A stretch of DNA of 64,000 nucleotides, taken from Fructobacillus tropaeoli (GTDB lineage Bacteria > Bacillota > Bacilli > Lactobacillales > Lactobacillaceae). Both the position numbers and the translations under genes were made by a program. Positions 37,274 through 46,123 of this stretch are shown in pieces. The stretch's first letter is position 1, and each line of letters starts with the position of its first letter. The DNA lies in NCBI RefSeq assembly GCF_001047135.2, contig NZ_DF968081.1, forward strand, positions 13,110 through 77,109, given 5' to 3'. The notes under the pieces are model-generated. The model worked only from the letters and a program-made list of their open reading frames with translations. It did not search any database and was not told the origin of the DNA.

Positions 37274-38314
37274 CTAGGCAAATTGTTCTAAGTATTTTTG
37301 ATAGGCTGCCTGGTCAACAACCCAATCCAGCTCCCCAATATAGGCAACCTGTGGGTCATGGTAGGCAAAGCCGTGCTTAAACTTATAAAGACCGTCAGTG
37401 TGGTCAAATTCGCCAACGCCGCCGAAATCATAAGCAACCTTCCCTAAGGAAAGCCCCCACTTCAGCATTTCCCACTGCACGAGGTAGGGACCATAGTGCT
37501 TGGCAAATTCACGGTTTGATCCGGCATACATATACCAAATCTTTTCCCCGTAACCAAAACCAATTCCAGCCGCAATTACTTGGCCGTCATAATGTGCCAA
37601 GAAAACCCGGAACAAATCAGAATCGGCCCATAGTTCTTGCATGCGGTAGAAGTATTCGATTGGCCGGTGGGTGATTCCCTGAGCCTTGGCCATCATCTTG
37701 TAGGTATTAAAGAAGGCCTCGATGTCTTCCTTACTACGACCAGAGGTAACGGTGACCCCATCCTTGATGGCCCGCCGAATTTGATTGCGATAATCGCTTT
37801 TGAAGTGCTTCATCAAGCTGGCTTCGTCAGTGATTGGTTGCGCCCCTTCGCCTCGACCGTCATAGAACAAAACCACGTTTTTACGTGGTTGAATGTTGCC
37901 ATGCATGTTTTCGACTTTGACGTTACGGGTCACAAAGCCAGCGTCTTGGTAAGCCTGATCCAAGTCTTGGTTGTAGAGCACTTCCGGATCCATTCGCACC
38001 AAAAAGACGTTTTCTGGCAAATTAGCCAACGCTTCTTGAACGAATTCCTTAATCAAGGCGACGTTGGTCACGTCAGCAACGGGTCCCTTTGGGCAATACG
38101 CCAACAATTTTCCAGGTACGGCTTCAATAGTTAAGACCGCCATTGCGGCATCAATGTCGCCATCCTGATTTTCATGATAGAGGTATAGGTGGCCCCAATT
38201 AGCCTTCAAGTCGCCCCAGATTGGGTCCTGGGTCACTTGGCCTTTAGCCGCTGTCCTAACAAAGTCTTGGTATCTTTGTACCTGACTTGGCTGTGTTAAA
38301 TCTAAGACCGTCAT
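37274..38314 (-). CDS. femX: FemX/MurM-family aminoacyl-tRNA-dependent peptidoglycan branching enzyme
   Basis: 346 residues. Adds the first amino acid of the interpeptide bridge to the stem Lys, using aminoacyl-tRNA, on the cytoplasmic side. Two GNAT-like halves: the first has AYCPKGPVAD and FLVRMDPEV, the second has HFKSDYRNQIRRAIKDGV, AGIGFGYGEKIWYMYAGS and YDFGGVGEFDHTDGLYKFKHGF, the FemAB signature. Similar in length to FemX of Weissella viridescens, which adds L-Ala. Starts 4 bp from the rex stop, so probably in the rex unit. Confidence 0.92.
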   Translation of the reverse strand: MTVLDLTQPSQVQRYQDFVRTAAKGQVTQDPIWGDLKANWGHLYLYHENQDGDIDAAMAVLTIEAVPGKLLAYCPKGPVADVTNVALIKEFVQEALANLPENVFLVRMDPEVLYNQDLDQAYQDAGFVTRNVKVENMHGNIQPRKNVVLFYDGRGEGAQPITDEASLMKHFKSDYRNQIRRAIKDGVTVTSGRSKEDIEAFFNTYKMMAKAQGITHRPIEYFYRMQELWADSDLFRVFLAHYDGQVIAAGIGFGYGEKIWYMYAGSNREFAKHYGPYLVQWEMLKWGLSLGKVAYDFGGVGEFDHTDGLYKFKHGFAYHDPQVAYIGELDWVVDQAAYQKYLEQFA

Positions 38315-38318
38315 ATCC

Positions 38319-38966
38319 TTACTTTCCCGTCGTAATTGAGGCGTAGTTCTGAATAAAGTAAACCAACGTTTGCAGTTCGTTAGTCAAATCAACGTTTTGA
38401 ACCCGAACACCCTTTGGTACGGAAACCCGCAACGGCGTGAAGTTCATAATCCCCTTGACCCCAGCGGCTACCAAGGTATCTGTAATTTCCTGGGCAACAC
38501 CTTGTGGCACCGTCAAAATGGCGATGTTAATCCGTTGGGCCTTGATTTGCTCTTCCAATTCACTCATGTCGTAAATCGGTACCCCGGACAAAATCTTGCC
38601 CCGGTTTTCATTAATATCAAAAGCAGCGGCAATTCGCATGTTTGATGATTGGTGGAAGTTGAAGTTCAAAAGAGCCTGGCCCAAATGACCAACCCCAATC
38701 AAAGCCACGTTAATCAATGAATTTTGGTCCAAAACCTTGGCAAAAAATTCTAACAGGGCCTCAACGTCGTAACCATAGCCACGTTTGCCTAAAGCACCAA
38801 AATATGAAAAATCACGGCGAATTGTTGCCGCATCAAACTTGGTTGCTTCAGCCAATTCAGCAGAAGAAATCCGGTTGGTGCCGGCATCATTTAAAAACGT
38901 TAAATAACGGTAGTAGATGGGCAACCGCTTGGCGGTTGCTCGTGGAATCTTTGCTTGCTCGTCCAT
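38319..38966 (-). CDS. rex: Redox-sensing transcriptional repressor Rex
   Basis: Represses fermentation and respiration genes unless NADH is high. 215 residues: N-terminal winged helix ([24 protein letters not shown]), then a Rossmann domain with [17 protein letters not shown] and a C-terminal domain-swapped helix. GGAG precedes the ATG. The gene is upstream of femX. A palindrome near the promoter is listed separately. Confidence 0.96.
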   Translation of the reverse strand: MDEQAKIPRATAKRLPIYYRYLTFLNDAGTNRISSAELAEATKFDAATIRRDFSYFGALGKRGYGYDVEALLEFFAKVLDQNSLINVALIGVGHLGQALLNFNFHQSSNMRIAAAFDINENRGKILSGVPIYDMSELEEQIKAQRINIAILTVPQGVAQEITDTLVAAGVKGIMNFTPLRVSVPKGVRVQNVDLTNELQTLVYFIQNYASITTGK

Positions 38967-38977
38967 GGCGTCTCCAT

Positions 38978-39000
38978 TTCACTTTGTGAACTAAATTATA
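38978..39000. promoter_or_regulatory. Palindrome and -10 upstream of rex
   Basis: TTCAC-TTT-GTGAA (38978-38990) just downstream of a minus-strand TATAAT (38995-39000). Only partly like the Rex consensus TTGTGAA-N4-TTCACAA (half-sites in the reverse order), so autoregulation is only a possibility. Confidence 0.35.
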
Positions 39001-39059
39001 TTTATTATAGCATAGATTGTGGGTTTTCCTATCTATTCGCTCATTTTTCACAAATATTT

Positions 39060-40094
39060 TTATTCATTATCCTGCTGGTTGAGGTCTGCTAATGGAAAAT
39101 CAAGGCCAGGATTTGTGTTCAAATCAAGATCGGCAAAAATCTTGTCTTCGTAGTTCCAATAGCCCGCCGCGCCAATCATGGCCGCATTATCGCCAGTATA
39201 CTGCTTGGGTACTGGGATAAAGTCAACGGCTGGAAAATCAGCCATTAAATCAGTCAACGCTGTACGCAATCCGCTGTTAGCAGCCACTCCGCCAGCTAGA
39301 ACCAGCGACTTCACTGGAAAATCAGTCAAGGCCCGCTTTGTGCGACCGACCAGCGCCTTAATCACCGCAGCCTGGAAAGAAGCCGCGAGGTCCTCTTCCT
39401 TGATTGTTTCACCACGCTGCTCGGCGTTGTGAACTTGGTTGATGACCGCTGATTTTAAACCGGAAAAGGAAAAGTCATACCCGGCCTCTTTGGCCATCGC
39501 TTGTGGAAAATCAATGGTCACCTGACCCTTGTGAGCCATTTCATCGATCGCCTTCCCAGCAGGATATGGCAAGTGCAGCAACCGACCAACTTTATCATAG
39601 GATTCACCAGCCGCATCGTCAAAGGTCTCACCCAGAATGTGAAAATCATTGGGTTCTTTCATCAAGACCAATTCCGTATGACCACCGGAAACCATCAATG
39701 CCAAAGCCGGAAAGACAATTGGCCGGTTAAAATTAGCGGCAGCAATGTGACCGGCCAAGTGGTTGACCGGAATCAACGGTAGGTCGTGGGCCATTGCAAA
39801 GGTTTTGGCCCCCATTAGACCAACTAACAAGGAGCCAACTAATCCTGGTCCGTAGGTCACGGCGACACCGTCGAGGTCTTCTGGTTGAATCTTTGCATCC
39901 GCTAAGGCGATGTCTAAGGTCTTCGTAATCCATTCCAGGTGGTGACGGGAAGCAACCTCCGGCACGATGCCACCAAAACGTTGGTGTGAATTAATCTGGG
40001 TCGCCACCGCATTGCTCAAGACGGTCTGGCCGTCCTTGACAACGGCCACTGATGTCTCGTCAGCACTTGATTCAAAGGCAATTAAAGTTGTCAT
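39060..40094 (-). CDS. tsaD: tRNA N6-adenosine threonylcarbamoyltransferase TsaD
   Basis: Transfers the threonylcarbamoyl group to A37 of ANN-decoding tRNAs, in complex with TsaB and TsaE. 344 residues, ASKHA fold: [16 protein letters not shown] (start), [32 protein letters not shown] with metal-binding His, SGGHTELV and [13 protein letters not shown]. Complete. Starts 4 nt inside the end of the rimI gene. Confidence 0.98.
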   Translation of the reverse strand: MTTLIAFESSADETSVAVVKDGQTVLSNAVATQINSHQRFGGIVPEVASRHHLEWITKTLDIALADAKIQPEDLDGVAVTYGPGLVGSLLVGLMGAKTFAMAHDLPLIPVNHLAGHIAAANFNRPIVFPALALMVSGGHTELVLMKEPNDFHILGETFDDAAGESYDKVGRLLHLPYPAGKAIDEMAHKGQVTIDFPQAMAKEAGYDFSFSGLKSAVINQVHNAEQRGETIKEEDLAASFQAAVIKALVGRTKRALTDFPVKSLVLAGGVAANSGLRTALTDLMADFPAVDFIPVPKQYTGDNAAMIGAAGYWNYEDKIFADLDLNTNPGLDFPLADLNQQDNE

Positions 40095-40588
40095 AAATTC
40101 TTCTCCATTAGGATGGCTGTTTGGCCATCATGGTAATAACCATCACGACGGGCATAAATTTCAAAGCCAAATGTTTCATACAGACGCCGGGCAGCAACAT
40201 TGTTTTCGGCAACTTCCAAATAGGCCTTTCGCTCGTTATTTTGCTCACAGAAAGCCTGCATTAATTCGCGAGCGATTCCCTGCCCCTGGAAAGCCGGATC
40301 AACGGCCAAAAAAGAGAGGTCCACCTCATCCAAGATGGCACGGTAAGATAAAAAGCCGACGATTTTAGTTTCCTCAGCAGCCCCATCATCTAAATCAGTT
40401 TTGGCGGGCGCCTGTGCATTGATTTCTGCTAATAAATAGGTCACCCGCCCCGCAGCCAATTGCTCATCAATCAACCGCTTTGGTACCTGATCCCTTGAAA
40501 AAGCCGCCAAAGCAATTTGATGGATTCTTTGGCTATCATCGCTTGTTGCTGTTTTAATGTTCAAGGTCGAGCACCATTGAAATTGCAT
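40091..40588 (-). CDS. rimI: RimI-like N-acetyltransferase, copy A
   Basis: GNAT enzyme; RimI acetylates the N-terminus of ribosomal protein S18. From 40588 the protein has 165 residues: [27 protein letters not shown] holds the acetyl-CoA motif, [22 protein letters not shown] the RimI signature (V-A-x-x-N-x-x-A-x-x-L-Y). The exact start is uncertain because the gene begins inside copy B and no clear ribosome site is visible; an in-frame TTG at 40564 is an alternative. An insertion rich in Asp, Glu and Ala interrupts the first beta strands. It lies between copy B and tsaD with overlaps on both sides. Confidence 0.88.
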   Translation of the reverse strand: MQFQWCSTLNIKTATSDDSQRIHQIALAAFSRDQVPKRLIDEQLAAGRVTYLLAEINAQAPAKTDLDDGAAEETKIVGFLSYRAILDEVDLSFLAVDPAFQGQGIARELMQAFCEQNNERKAYLEVAENNVAARRLYETFGFEIYARRDGYYHDGQTAILMEKNL

Positions 40589-41105
40589 CTTCCTGGTTAT
40601 CAATATAGTAATGTTCCACAACATCCACAACCGTAAAACCATGGCGGTCGTAGAGTGCCAAAGCACCGGTATTCGACCGCCTTGCTTCCAAGGAAAGTTC
40701 CTTTAAGCCAATTTCACGAGCAACTGCCTTGGCTGTGTTAATCAAATACGAACCAACCTGTTGTCCCTGCCAAACCGGCAACACGGCGATATTGGCAATA
40801 TGTAAATCAGAAACCAAATCACGCTTGACCAAAGCAATAAAGGCAATGACCTGGTCCTTTCTCAAAGCGACCAAGTATAGTCGATCCTTTTCTTGGGTTA
40901 ATTCATGGTAGAAATCGCGCGAAACCCAAGGGGCATAGCCATTGTAGACTGCCTCTTGAATCGCGACAAGTCCGGGAATATCGGAAACAGTTGCTACTCG
41001 TAATAATAATTCTTCCCCAGCTGCTTCAAAAGTCTCACCGGGAAAATCGACCAAGGTCTGGGCGACTGGTCGCACTTTCTGTTTTCTCTTAAACTTTAAA
41101 AACAT
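40554..41105 (-). CDS. RimI-like N-acetyltransferase, copy B
   Basis: 183 residues from ATG at 41105, which overlaps the tsaB end by 17 nt. IAVLPVWQGQQVGSYLINTAK is the acetyl-CoA motif (the usual G-x-G/A is QQVGS here), LSLEARRSNTGALALYDRHGF is the RimI-like signature. The order tsaB-rimI-rimI-tsaD is common in Lactobacillales, with two rimI-like genes in some. Only one is likely to be the true S18 acetyltransferase; I cannot say which from sequence. Confidence 0.88.
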   Translation of the reverse strand: MFLKFKRKQKVRPVAQTLVDFPGETFEAAGEELLLRVATVSDIPGLVAIQEAVYNGYAPWVSRDFYHELTQEKDRLYLVALRKDQVIAFIALVKRDLVSDLHIANIAVLPVWQGQQVGSYLINTAKAVAREIGLKELSLEARRSNTGALALYDRHGFTVVDVVEHYYIDNQEDAISMVLDLEH

Positions 41106-41874
41106 AGGGTTTGTCCTGCCCATCGTCTTGATGATTTTGTTCCCAGTTTAATTCCGCCTGGGTTTTTCTTAAGTACGATGGCGTTAAGTCATCGATATTG
41201 TCAACGGGAGCAGTTGTTTGTGCCAGGGCCAAAAGTCCGGTTCCCGTTGGTAATGACTGGTCATGGTCCAAAATTGTGAGGGGCTGATTTGCTAAGGCTT
41301 CTTCAATCGTATCTTGGAAATGTAAACCATCCCCAACCACAACCACCGGCTCGGCCACCTGGCTGACAAGGTCCAAGACCTCTTCTAGTGGATAATGGCC
41401 ATCCTCCAAGACAACCATGTCACCCAAATAAGCACCAGCAAAAACATTTTGATTGCGCGCATCAAAGAGAGCCAACACAACCGTGTCCTTGGTTAGCTTA
41501 CCCGGATGGGGATTTTGCACCGTTGAATCCTCAGCTGCAAGAGTGCCAGATTGCTGCTTCAATTGCACTTGCTTGGCCAAGCTTTGCAAAGATGAAATGG
41601 CCAGGAGTGGCTTTTTCAGCGTGTCCGCTAAGACCTTACCAACCGTCAGCCCAATGCGCAGGCCCGTGAAAGATCCCGGACCCTTGGCAACGGCAATTTG
41701 GTCGATATCTTGTACCGTTAGCTCCTGAGCCGCCAGAAGCGACTTAATCGCTGGTAAAAGATCAATCGAATGATTTTTTGGCTTATCCGTTTGGAACGTG
41801 TCGAGTAATTGGCCGTCTTGGCCTAAGCCGACGAGCAGTGGTTGGTTACTTGTATCAATCACCAAAATATTCAT
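41089..41874 (-). CDS. tsaB: Threonylcarbamoyl-adenosine biosynthesis protein TsaB
   Basis: Partner of TsaD in the t6A complex. 261 residues: ILVIDTSNQPLLVGLGQDG (start), KNHSIDLLPAIKSLL and IAVAKGPGSFTGLRIGLTVGK are family signatures. About 30 residues longer than many TsaB because of an insertion after residue 105 (QLKQQSGTLAAEDSTVQNP). Start of the tsaB-rimI-rimI-tsaD unit. Confidence 0.95.
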   Translation of the reverse strand: MNILVIDTSNQPLLVGLGQDGQLLDTFQTDKPKNHSIDLLPAIKSLLAAQELTVQDIDQIAVAKGPGSFTGLRIGLTVGKVLADTLKKPLLAISSLQSLAKQVQLKQQSGTLAAEDSTVQNPHPGKLTKDTVVLALFDARNQNVFAGAYLGDMVVLEDGHYPLEEVLDLVSQVAEPVVVVGDGLHFQDTIEEALANQPLTILDHDQSLPTGTGLLALAQTTAPVDNIDDLTPSYLRKTQAELNWEQNHQDDGQDKPYVFKV

Positions 41875-42009
41875 GAAAGCCCTCCCGTGTCATCGACGCC
41901 AATTAACATCGATACTTTTCTTCATTTTACTAAAAATCATTCTTAATTCAAATAAAAAAAGCCGCCAAAGTGCGACCTTTCGTCGAAAATAATCTAAAAT
42001 CAGCTTTGG

Positions 42010-42279
42010 TTACTTAACCAAGCCTTCATCCTTCATGACCTTTGCCACTGCTGCCAAGGCATCCTTTGCATCGTCACCATCGGCCTTGATAGTCACGTCT
42101 GCACCATGGCCAACACCGAGTGACATCACACCCATGATTGACTTCAAATTAACTTCCTTGCCTTGGTATGACAAAGTAACTTCTGAAACAAACTTTGAAG
42201 CTGCCTGTACTAATAAAGTAGCTGGACGGGCATGAATCCCTGTCTCTGAAATGATGTTGAACTCTTGTGTTTCTGCCAT
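42010..42279 (-). CDS. ptsH: Phosphocarrier protein HPr
   Basis: Phosphotransfer protein of the sugar PTS and co-factor of CcpA. 89 residues with the active-site His16 (GIHARPAT) and the regulatory Ser47 ([13 protein letters not shown]), both intact. The ptsI (enzyme I) gene that usually follows is not next to it: tsaB is the next gene downstream. A cre-like sequence lies 45 bp upstream. Regulatory use through Ser47 is therefore more secure than PTS transport. Confidence 0.97.
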   Translation of the reverse strand: MAETQEFNIISETGIHARPATLLVQAASKFVSEVTLSYQGKEVNLKSIMGVMSLGVGHGADVTIKADGDDAKDALAAVAKVMKDEGLVK

Positions 42280-42323
42280 AATATTCTCCTTTTTGGAAAA
42301 GTCTTTTATTCAGTTTTAGTTTA

Positions 42324-42337
42324 TCAAAGCGCTTACA
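42324..42337. promoter_or_regulatory. cre-like site upstream of ptsH
   Basis: Minus strand TGTAAGCGCTTTGA, close to the catabolite-responsive element consensus (TGnnAnCGnTnnCA) except the last CA. About 45 bp before the ptsH start. Confidence 0.4.
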
Positions 42338-42361
42338 AAATAGCAAGGTAAATCTCTTTTA

Positions 42362-43372
42362 TTACAGAGTAAATCGCTGGCCCCCACTAGCTTTGCCTAA
42401 CCGATTGTTATATGCCTTACCCAAATCGATGTCCGGCATCGCCTGGGCATAGATTTTGCCAACAGCAGCCTGGTCATCAAAGTAGCGCAACCCAGCAAAG
42501 AGGTTTTCACTCGCACTGGCCAAATCAGCTCCTAGAGACCACGATGGCACGGTTTTTGGTAATGCTGCCAGCAGCTCCTCTGAAGCCATGATGGCATCGC
42601 CCTCTTGCAGACTGTCCTTGAGGTCATTGAAGTCCAATGGGTCAAAGACAATCACGGGCTTATCCGGTGCATAATGCCGGTACTTCATCCCCGGAGCCTT
42701 TGGGGTTTCATCGGCCGCCAAGGACTTTTGACTAGTTCCATCGATGACTTTCTTCCCCAAGACCACCGTCAACATCTTTTGACTGACGGCTCCCGTACGC
42801 AAGATGGTTGGCTCGGCCGCCGTTAAATCGATGACTGTTGATTCCAAGCCCACTTGGGTTGGACCATCATCCAAAACGGCAGCAATCTTCCCATCCATAT
42901 CATGATGAACGTGAGCAGCCGTCGTTGGCGAGGGCTTGCCAGAAAGGTTGGCAGATGGACCAACAATTGGCGTCCCCGCCAGGCGGATCATTGCCCGCGT
43001 TGCTTGGTTATCCGGCATGCGAACGGCCGCCGTTTGCAGGCCACCCGTCACCAGCATCGAAACTGCATTTTCCTTAATCGGTAAAATGATGGTCAGCGAA
43101 CCCGGCCAAAACGTGTTCATCAACTGTCTTGCTTGGTGAGAAACCTCAACGTAAGAAGACAATTGGCTCGCATCCCCAACCGTCATAATCAACGGATTAT
43201 CGGCTGGCCGACCCTTTGCCGTAAAGACAGCTTGGACGGCTTCGTCGTTAGTAGCATCCGCGCCCAAACCATAAACTGTTTCAGTTGGAAAGGCAACCAC
43301 CTCACCCGCCTGAATCAGCGCTGCTGCCTCTGCGATATCTGTACTATTGTTTTGTAAATCTTTCGTTTTCAT
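42362..43372 (-). CDS. tsaC: L-threonylcarbamoyladenylate synthase (TsaC/Sua5)
   Basis: Makes threonylcarbamoyl-AMP from Thr, bicarbonate and ATP for the t6A pathway. 336 residues: N-terminal YrdC domain with VVAFPTETVYGLGADATND and PIVGPSANLSGKPSPT, then the C-terminal Sua5 domain (PGMKYRHYAPDKPVIVF). Long (Sua5) form. It overlaps the prmC stop by 4 nt, so it is coupled to prmC. Confidence 0.96.
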   Translation of the reverse strand: MKTKDLQNNSTDIAEAAALIQAGEVVAFPTETVYGLGADATNDEAVQAVFTAKGRPADNPLIMTVGDASQLSSYVEVSHQARQLMNTFWPGSLTIILPIKENAVSMLVTGGLQTAAVRMPDNQATRAMIRLAGTPIVGPSANLSGKPSPTTAAHVHHDMDGKIAAVLDDGPTQVGLESTVIDLTAAEPTILRTGAVSQKMLTVVLGKKVIDGTSQKSLAADETPKAPGMKYRHYAPDKPVIVFDPLDFNDLKDSLQEGDAIMASEELLAALPKTVPSWSLGADLASASENLFAGLRYFDDQAAVGKIYAQAMPDIDLGKAYNNRLGKASGGQRFTL

Positions 43373-44304
43373 TTTTTTAACTGTACCCGGATCATCCGGT
43401 CAAGACCGGCTAAATCCTGCTTCAATGTCACTGTTGCTGTTGGTAATTGGTCTTGGAAGACCTTCGTTAACGCTTCGCCTTGATCATAGCCAATTTCAAA
43501 GTAGGCGACCCCGCCTGGCGTCAGCTGTTTTTCTAAGCCATGCGCCATTCGTTCATAGAGGGCTTTGCCACCATTTGGGGCGTACAAGGCCAAATCAGGC
43601 TCGAAGGCCACCACTGATTTATCCATTTCTTCCTGTCCATCCGGTCGGATATAAGGCGGGTTAGAAACGATAACGTCAAAGCGCTGGTCGGCCACAGCCG
43701 TAAAGAGGTCGGATTGCATCAAGCCAACGCGGTTCGCCAATTCGAATTGGTGCCGGTTTTTCTTGGCCACTGCCAAAGCATCCAACGAAATATCAAGGCC
43801 AATTCCACGAGCGTCGGGTAATTCCTGAGCCAACGTCAAAATGATTGCGCCAGACCCTGTCCCAACATCTAAAATAGTCGGGGCCTGCTCACCCTTAGCC
43901 TTCAAATCGCTCAAAACCCAGTCAACCAATAGTTCCGTTTCTGGACGGGGAATCAAGACCCGGTCATCGACCACGAACTCGCGACCATAAAAGGGTGCCT
44001 GCCCGAGAACATACTGGGCGGGAACGCCCTTGAGCAACTGGGCAATCCATGTTGGCCAGCGCTTGGCTAGCCAGGGGTGCATTTGCCGGGTTAGGTTGGC
44101 CCGCAGCATCCCGTAGTTCACTTTCAAAGCGCCTGTTAAAAGAAAGTCAACGTTATCACTCGCCTCGTCTGCATCCAAACCGGCCGCCGTCAGTTCCTTG
44201 AGCGCCCACTTGCGTGCTTCTAAAAGCGAAATCTGAACCGTTTTTTCGGAGCCTGCCTGATTTAGCCGATGTGACTGTTGCCAGTCAGTTTTTTCTTGTG
44301 TCAT
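43369..44304 (-). CDS. prmC: Peptide chain release factor glutamine methyltransferase PrmC
   Basis: Methylates the GGQ glutamine of RF1/RF2. 311 residues; AdoMet loop ILDVGTGSGAIILTLAQ and the target motif DVIVSNPPYIRPDGQ. The N-terminal helical bundle is present. The first residues (about 1-25, [20 protein letters not shown]) are longer than in most PrmC and may be a true extension. The start overlaps the prfA stop. Confidence 0.96.
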   Translation of the reverse strand: MTQEKTDWQQSHRLNQAGSEKTVQISLLEARKWALKELTAAGLDADEASDNVDFLLTGALKVNYGMLRANLTRQMHPWLAKRWPTWIAQLLKGVPAQYVLGQAPFYGREFVVDDRVLIPRPETELLVDWVLSDLKAKGEQAPTILDVGTGSGAIILTLAQELPDARGIGLDISLDALAVAKKNRHQFELANRVGLMQSDLFTAVADQRFDVIVSNPPYIRPDGQEEMDKSVVAFEPDLALYAPNGGKALYERMAHGLEKQLTPGGVAYFEIGYDQGEALTKVFQDQLPTATVTLKQDLAGLDRMIRVQLKK

Positions 44305-45383
44305 TATTGCTGATTTAACTCCGCCAGCTTAGCTGTTTGTTCGGCTAAGACCAAAGCATCAATGATTTCATCTAAGTCACCGGCAATAATCCGATCCAAC
44401 TTATTCAAAGTCAAGCCAATGCGGTGGTCTGTCACCCGGTTTTGTGGGTAGTTATAAGTTCGAATTCGTTCGGACCGCGCCCCAGAACCAACAGCCGTTT
44501 TCCGCTGTTCGGCATACTCCGCCTCGTTTTCCTGGGCAAAGTGGTCGTAAACACGGGCGTTCAAAATCTTCCAGGCCCGTGCCCGGTTTTGTTGCTGGGA
44601 CCGTTCGTCTTGCATGGCCACCGTAATTCCTGTTGGTTCGTGGGTCAAGCGAATCGCTGAAGACGTCTTGTTAACGTGCTGACCACCGGCACCAGATGAC
44701 CGGTAAACATCCTCACGGACATCTTTTGGATCAATTAATCCTTCTGCATCGACTTCTTCGAACTCTGGCATCACACCGACCGTAGCCGTTGAGGTGTGGA
44801 TTCGACCTTGTGTTTCCGTTGATGGCACTCGTTGCACGCGGTGAGCACCCGATTCAAACTTCAACTTTGAATAAACGTTGTTCCCAACAATCATCGCCAC
44901 GACTTCCTTATAGCCACCCACTTCAGTTGTCGTTTCATCAACAATCTGCAATGACCAGCCCTGATTTTCGGCGTAACGGCGGTACATTCCTAGCAAATCA
45001 GCCGCAAACAAGGACGACTCGTCGCCACCCGCAGCACCACGAATTTCCATAATGATGTTTTTATCATCATTGGGGTCAGTGGGCAACATCAAAACTTTTA
45101 GCTTTTCCTCTAATTCGGCCTTTTCGGGTTTGAGTGTCGCCAGATCTTCCTTGGCTAATTCACCCATTTCAGCATCCCCTAAGAGTTCTTCGGCCTCAAG
45201 CAAGTCGTTGACGACCTGTTGGTAGCGCTTGAAGGTTTCAACCGTTTCGCGAATGCCACCCGCTTCTTTTGACAGCGCCATGTAATTCTTTGAATCGCTC
45301 ATGACCTCGGGATCGGCTAGCATTTGATTCAATTCATCGTAACGGTCCACGACCGCTTGTAATTGTGAAAATATCGGATCCAT
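44304..45383 (-). CDS. prfA: Peptide chain release factor 1
   Basis: Terminates translation at UAA and UAG. 359 residues; [25 protein letters not shown] GGQ motif (here [16 protein letters not shown]) and the PxT anticodon region ([16 protein letters not shown]). Complete; first half coiled. Lies 10 bp after tdk and is followed by prmC, its modifying enzyme. Confidence 0.98.
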   Translation of the reverse strand: MDPIFSQLQAVVDRYDELNQMLADPEVMSDSKNYMALSKEAGGIRETVETFKRYQQVVNDLLEAEELLGDAEMGELAKEDLATLKPEKAELEEKLKVLMLPTDPNDDKNIIMEIRGAAGGDESSLFAADLLGMYRRYAENQGWSLQIVDETTTEVGGYKEVVAMIVGNNVYSKLKFESGAHRVQRVPSTETQGRIHTSTATVGVMPEFEEVDAEGLIDPKDVREDVYRSSGAGGQHVNKTSSAIRLTHEPTGITVAMQDERSQQQNRARAWKILNARVYDHFAQENEAEYAEQRKTAVGSGARSERIRTYNYPQNRVTDHRIGLTLNKLDRIIAGDLDEIIDALVLAEQTAKLAELNQQ

Positions 45384-45392
45384 CGTGTCTCC

Positions 45393-45983
45393 TTAATTCT
45401 TTGGAATCATTTCTAAAATTGGGTGGTACCAATGTTTGCGGCAGGTTGGCAAGTACGACTCATCCCCCCCGATTTGGACCTGGTTACCAGAATACTGCGG
45501 TTGACCATTGGCAATTCGCAGTTGGGTCGTTGCCTTTTTACCACAAAACGAGCAAATCGTTTTCATCTCTTCAAGCTTATCGGCAATCTCCAACAAGCGA
45601 CGTGACCCTTCAAACAGGTGGTTAAAGGCATCCTGCTTCAGGCCAAAGGCCATCACAGGCAAGTTTAAATCATCGACTACGTAGGCCAATTGATCGACCT
45701 GATTCGCCATTAAAAATTGCGCCTCATCAACCAAAACAGCCGCTAATTTATCGTTCTTGCGGGCCTTAATCATTTTATAGAGATTTTCATCCTCGGCCAC
45801 AACCGTTGCTGGTCGCTTTAACCCAATTCGTGAGGCAATCACGCCAATCCCATCGCGGTCATCCACTAAGGGCGTTAGCAACAAGACCTCTTTGTCTTGA
45901 GATTCATAATTATGAGCAACTTTCAAAATTTCAATTGATTTGCCAGAGCCCATCGCCCCATATTCAAAGTACAGTTGTGCCAC
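45393..45983 (-). CDS. tdk: Thymidine kinase
   Basis: Phosphorylates thymidine in the salvage pathway. 196 residues; P-loop [23 protein letters not shown] (Walker B), a four-Cys zinc domain ([13 protein letters not shown] ... LPTCRKHW with a His as last ligand), and GGDESYLP lasso loop. Type II TK. Immediately upstream of prfA, as in many Firmicutes. Confidence 0.96.
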   Translation of the reverse strand: MAQLYFEYGAMGSGKSIEILKVAHNYESQDKEVLLLTPLVDDRDGIGVIASRIGLKRPATVVAEDENLYKMIKARKNDKLAAVLVDEAQFLMANQVDQLAYVVDDLNLPVMAFGLKQDAFNHLFEGSRRLLEIADKLEEMKTICSFCGKKATTQLRIANGQPQYSGNQVQIGGDESYLPTCRKHWYHPILEMIPKN

Positions 45984-46123
45984 GTTTTCGCCTCACTTAT
46001 TCCATCTATTCTATCAATCTATTATAGCAATTTTTTAATCATAACTCGACTGCCTAGACCATTTTAGGGAAAATTCGCATGGCGCATGGTAAAATAAGAG
46101 TTTAGAAAAAGGGGGACTTTTTT

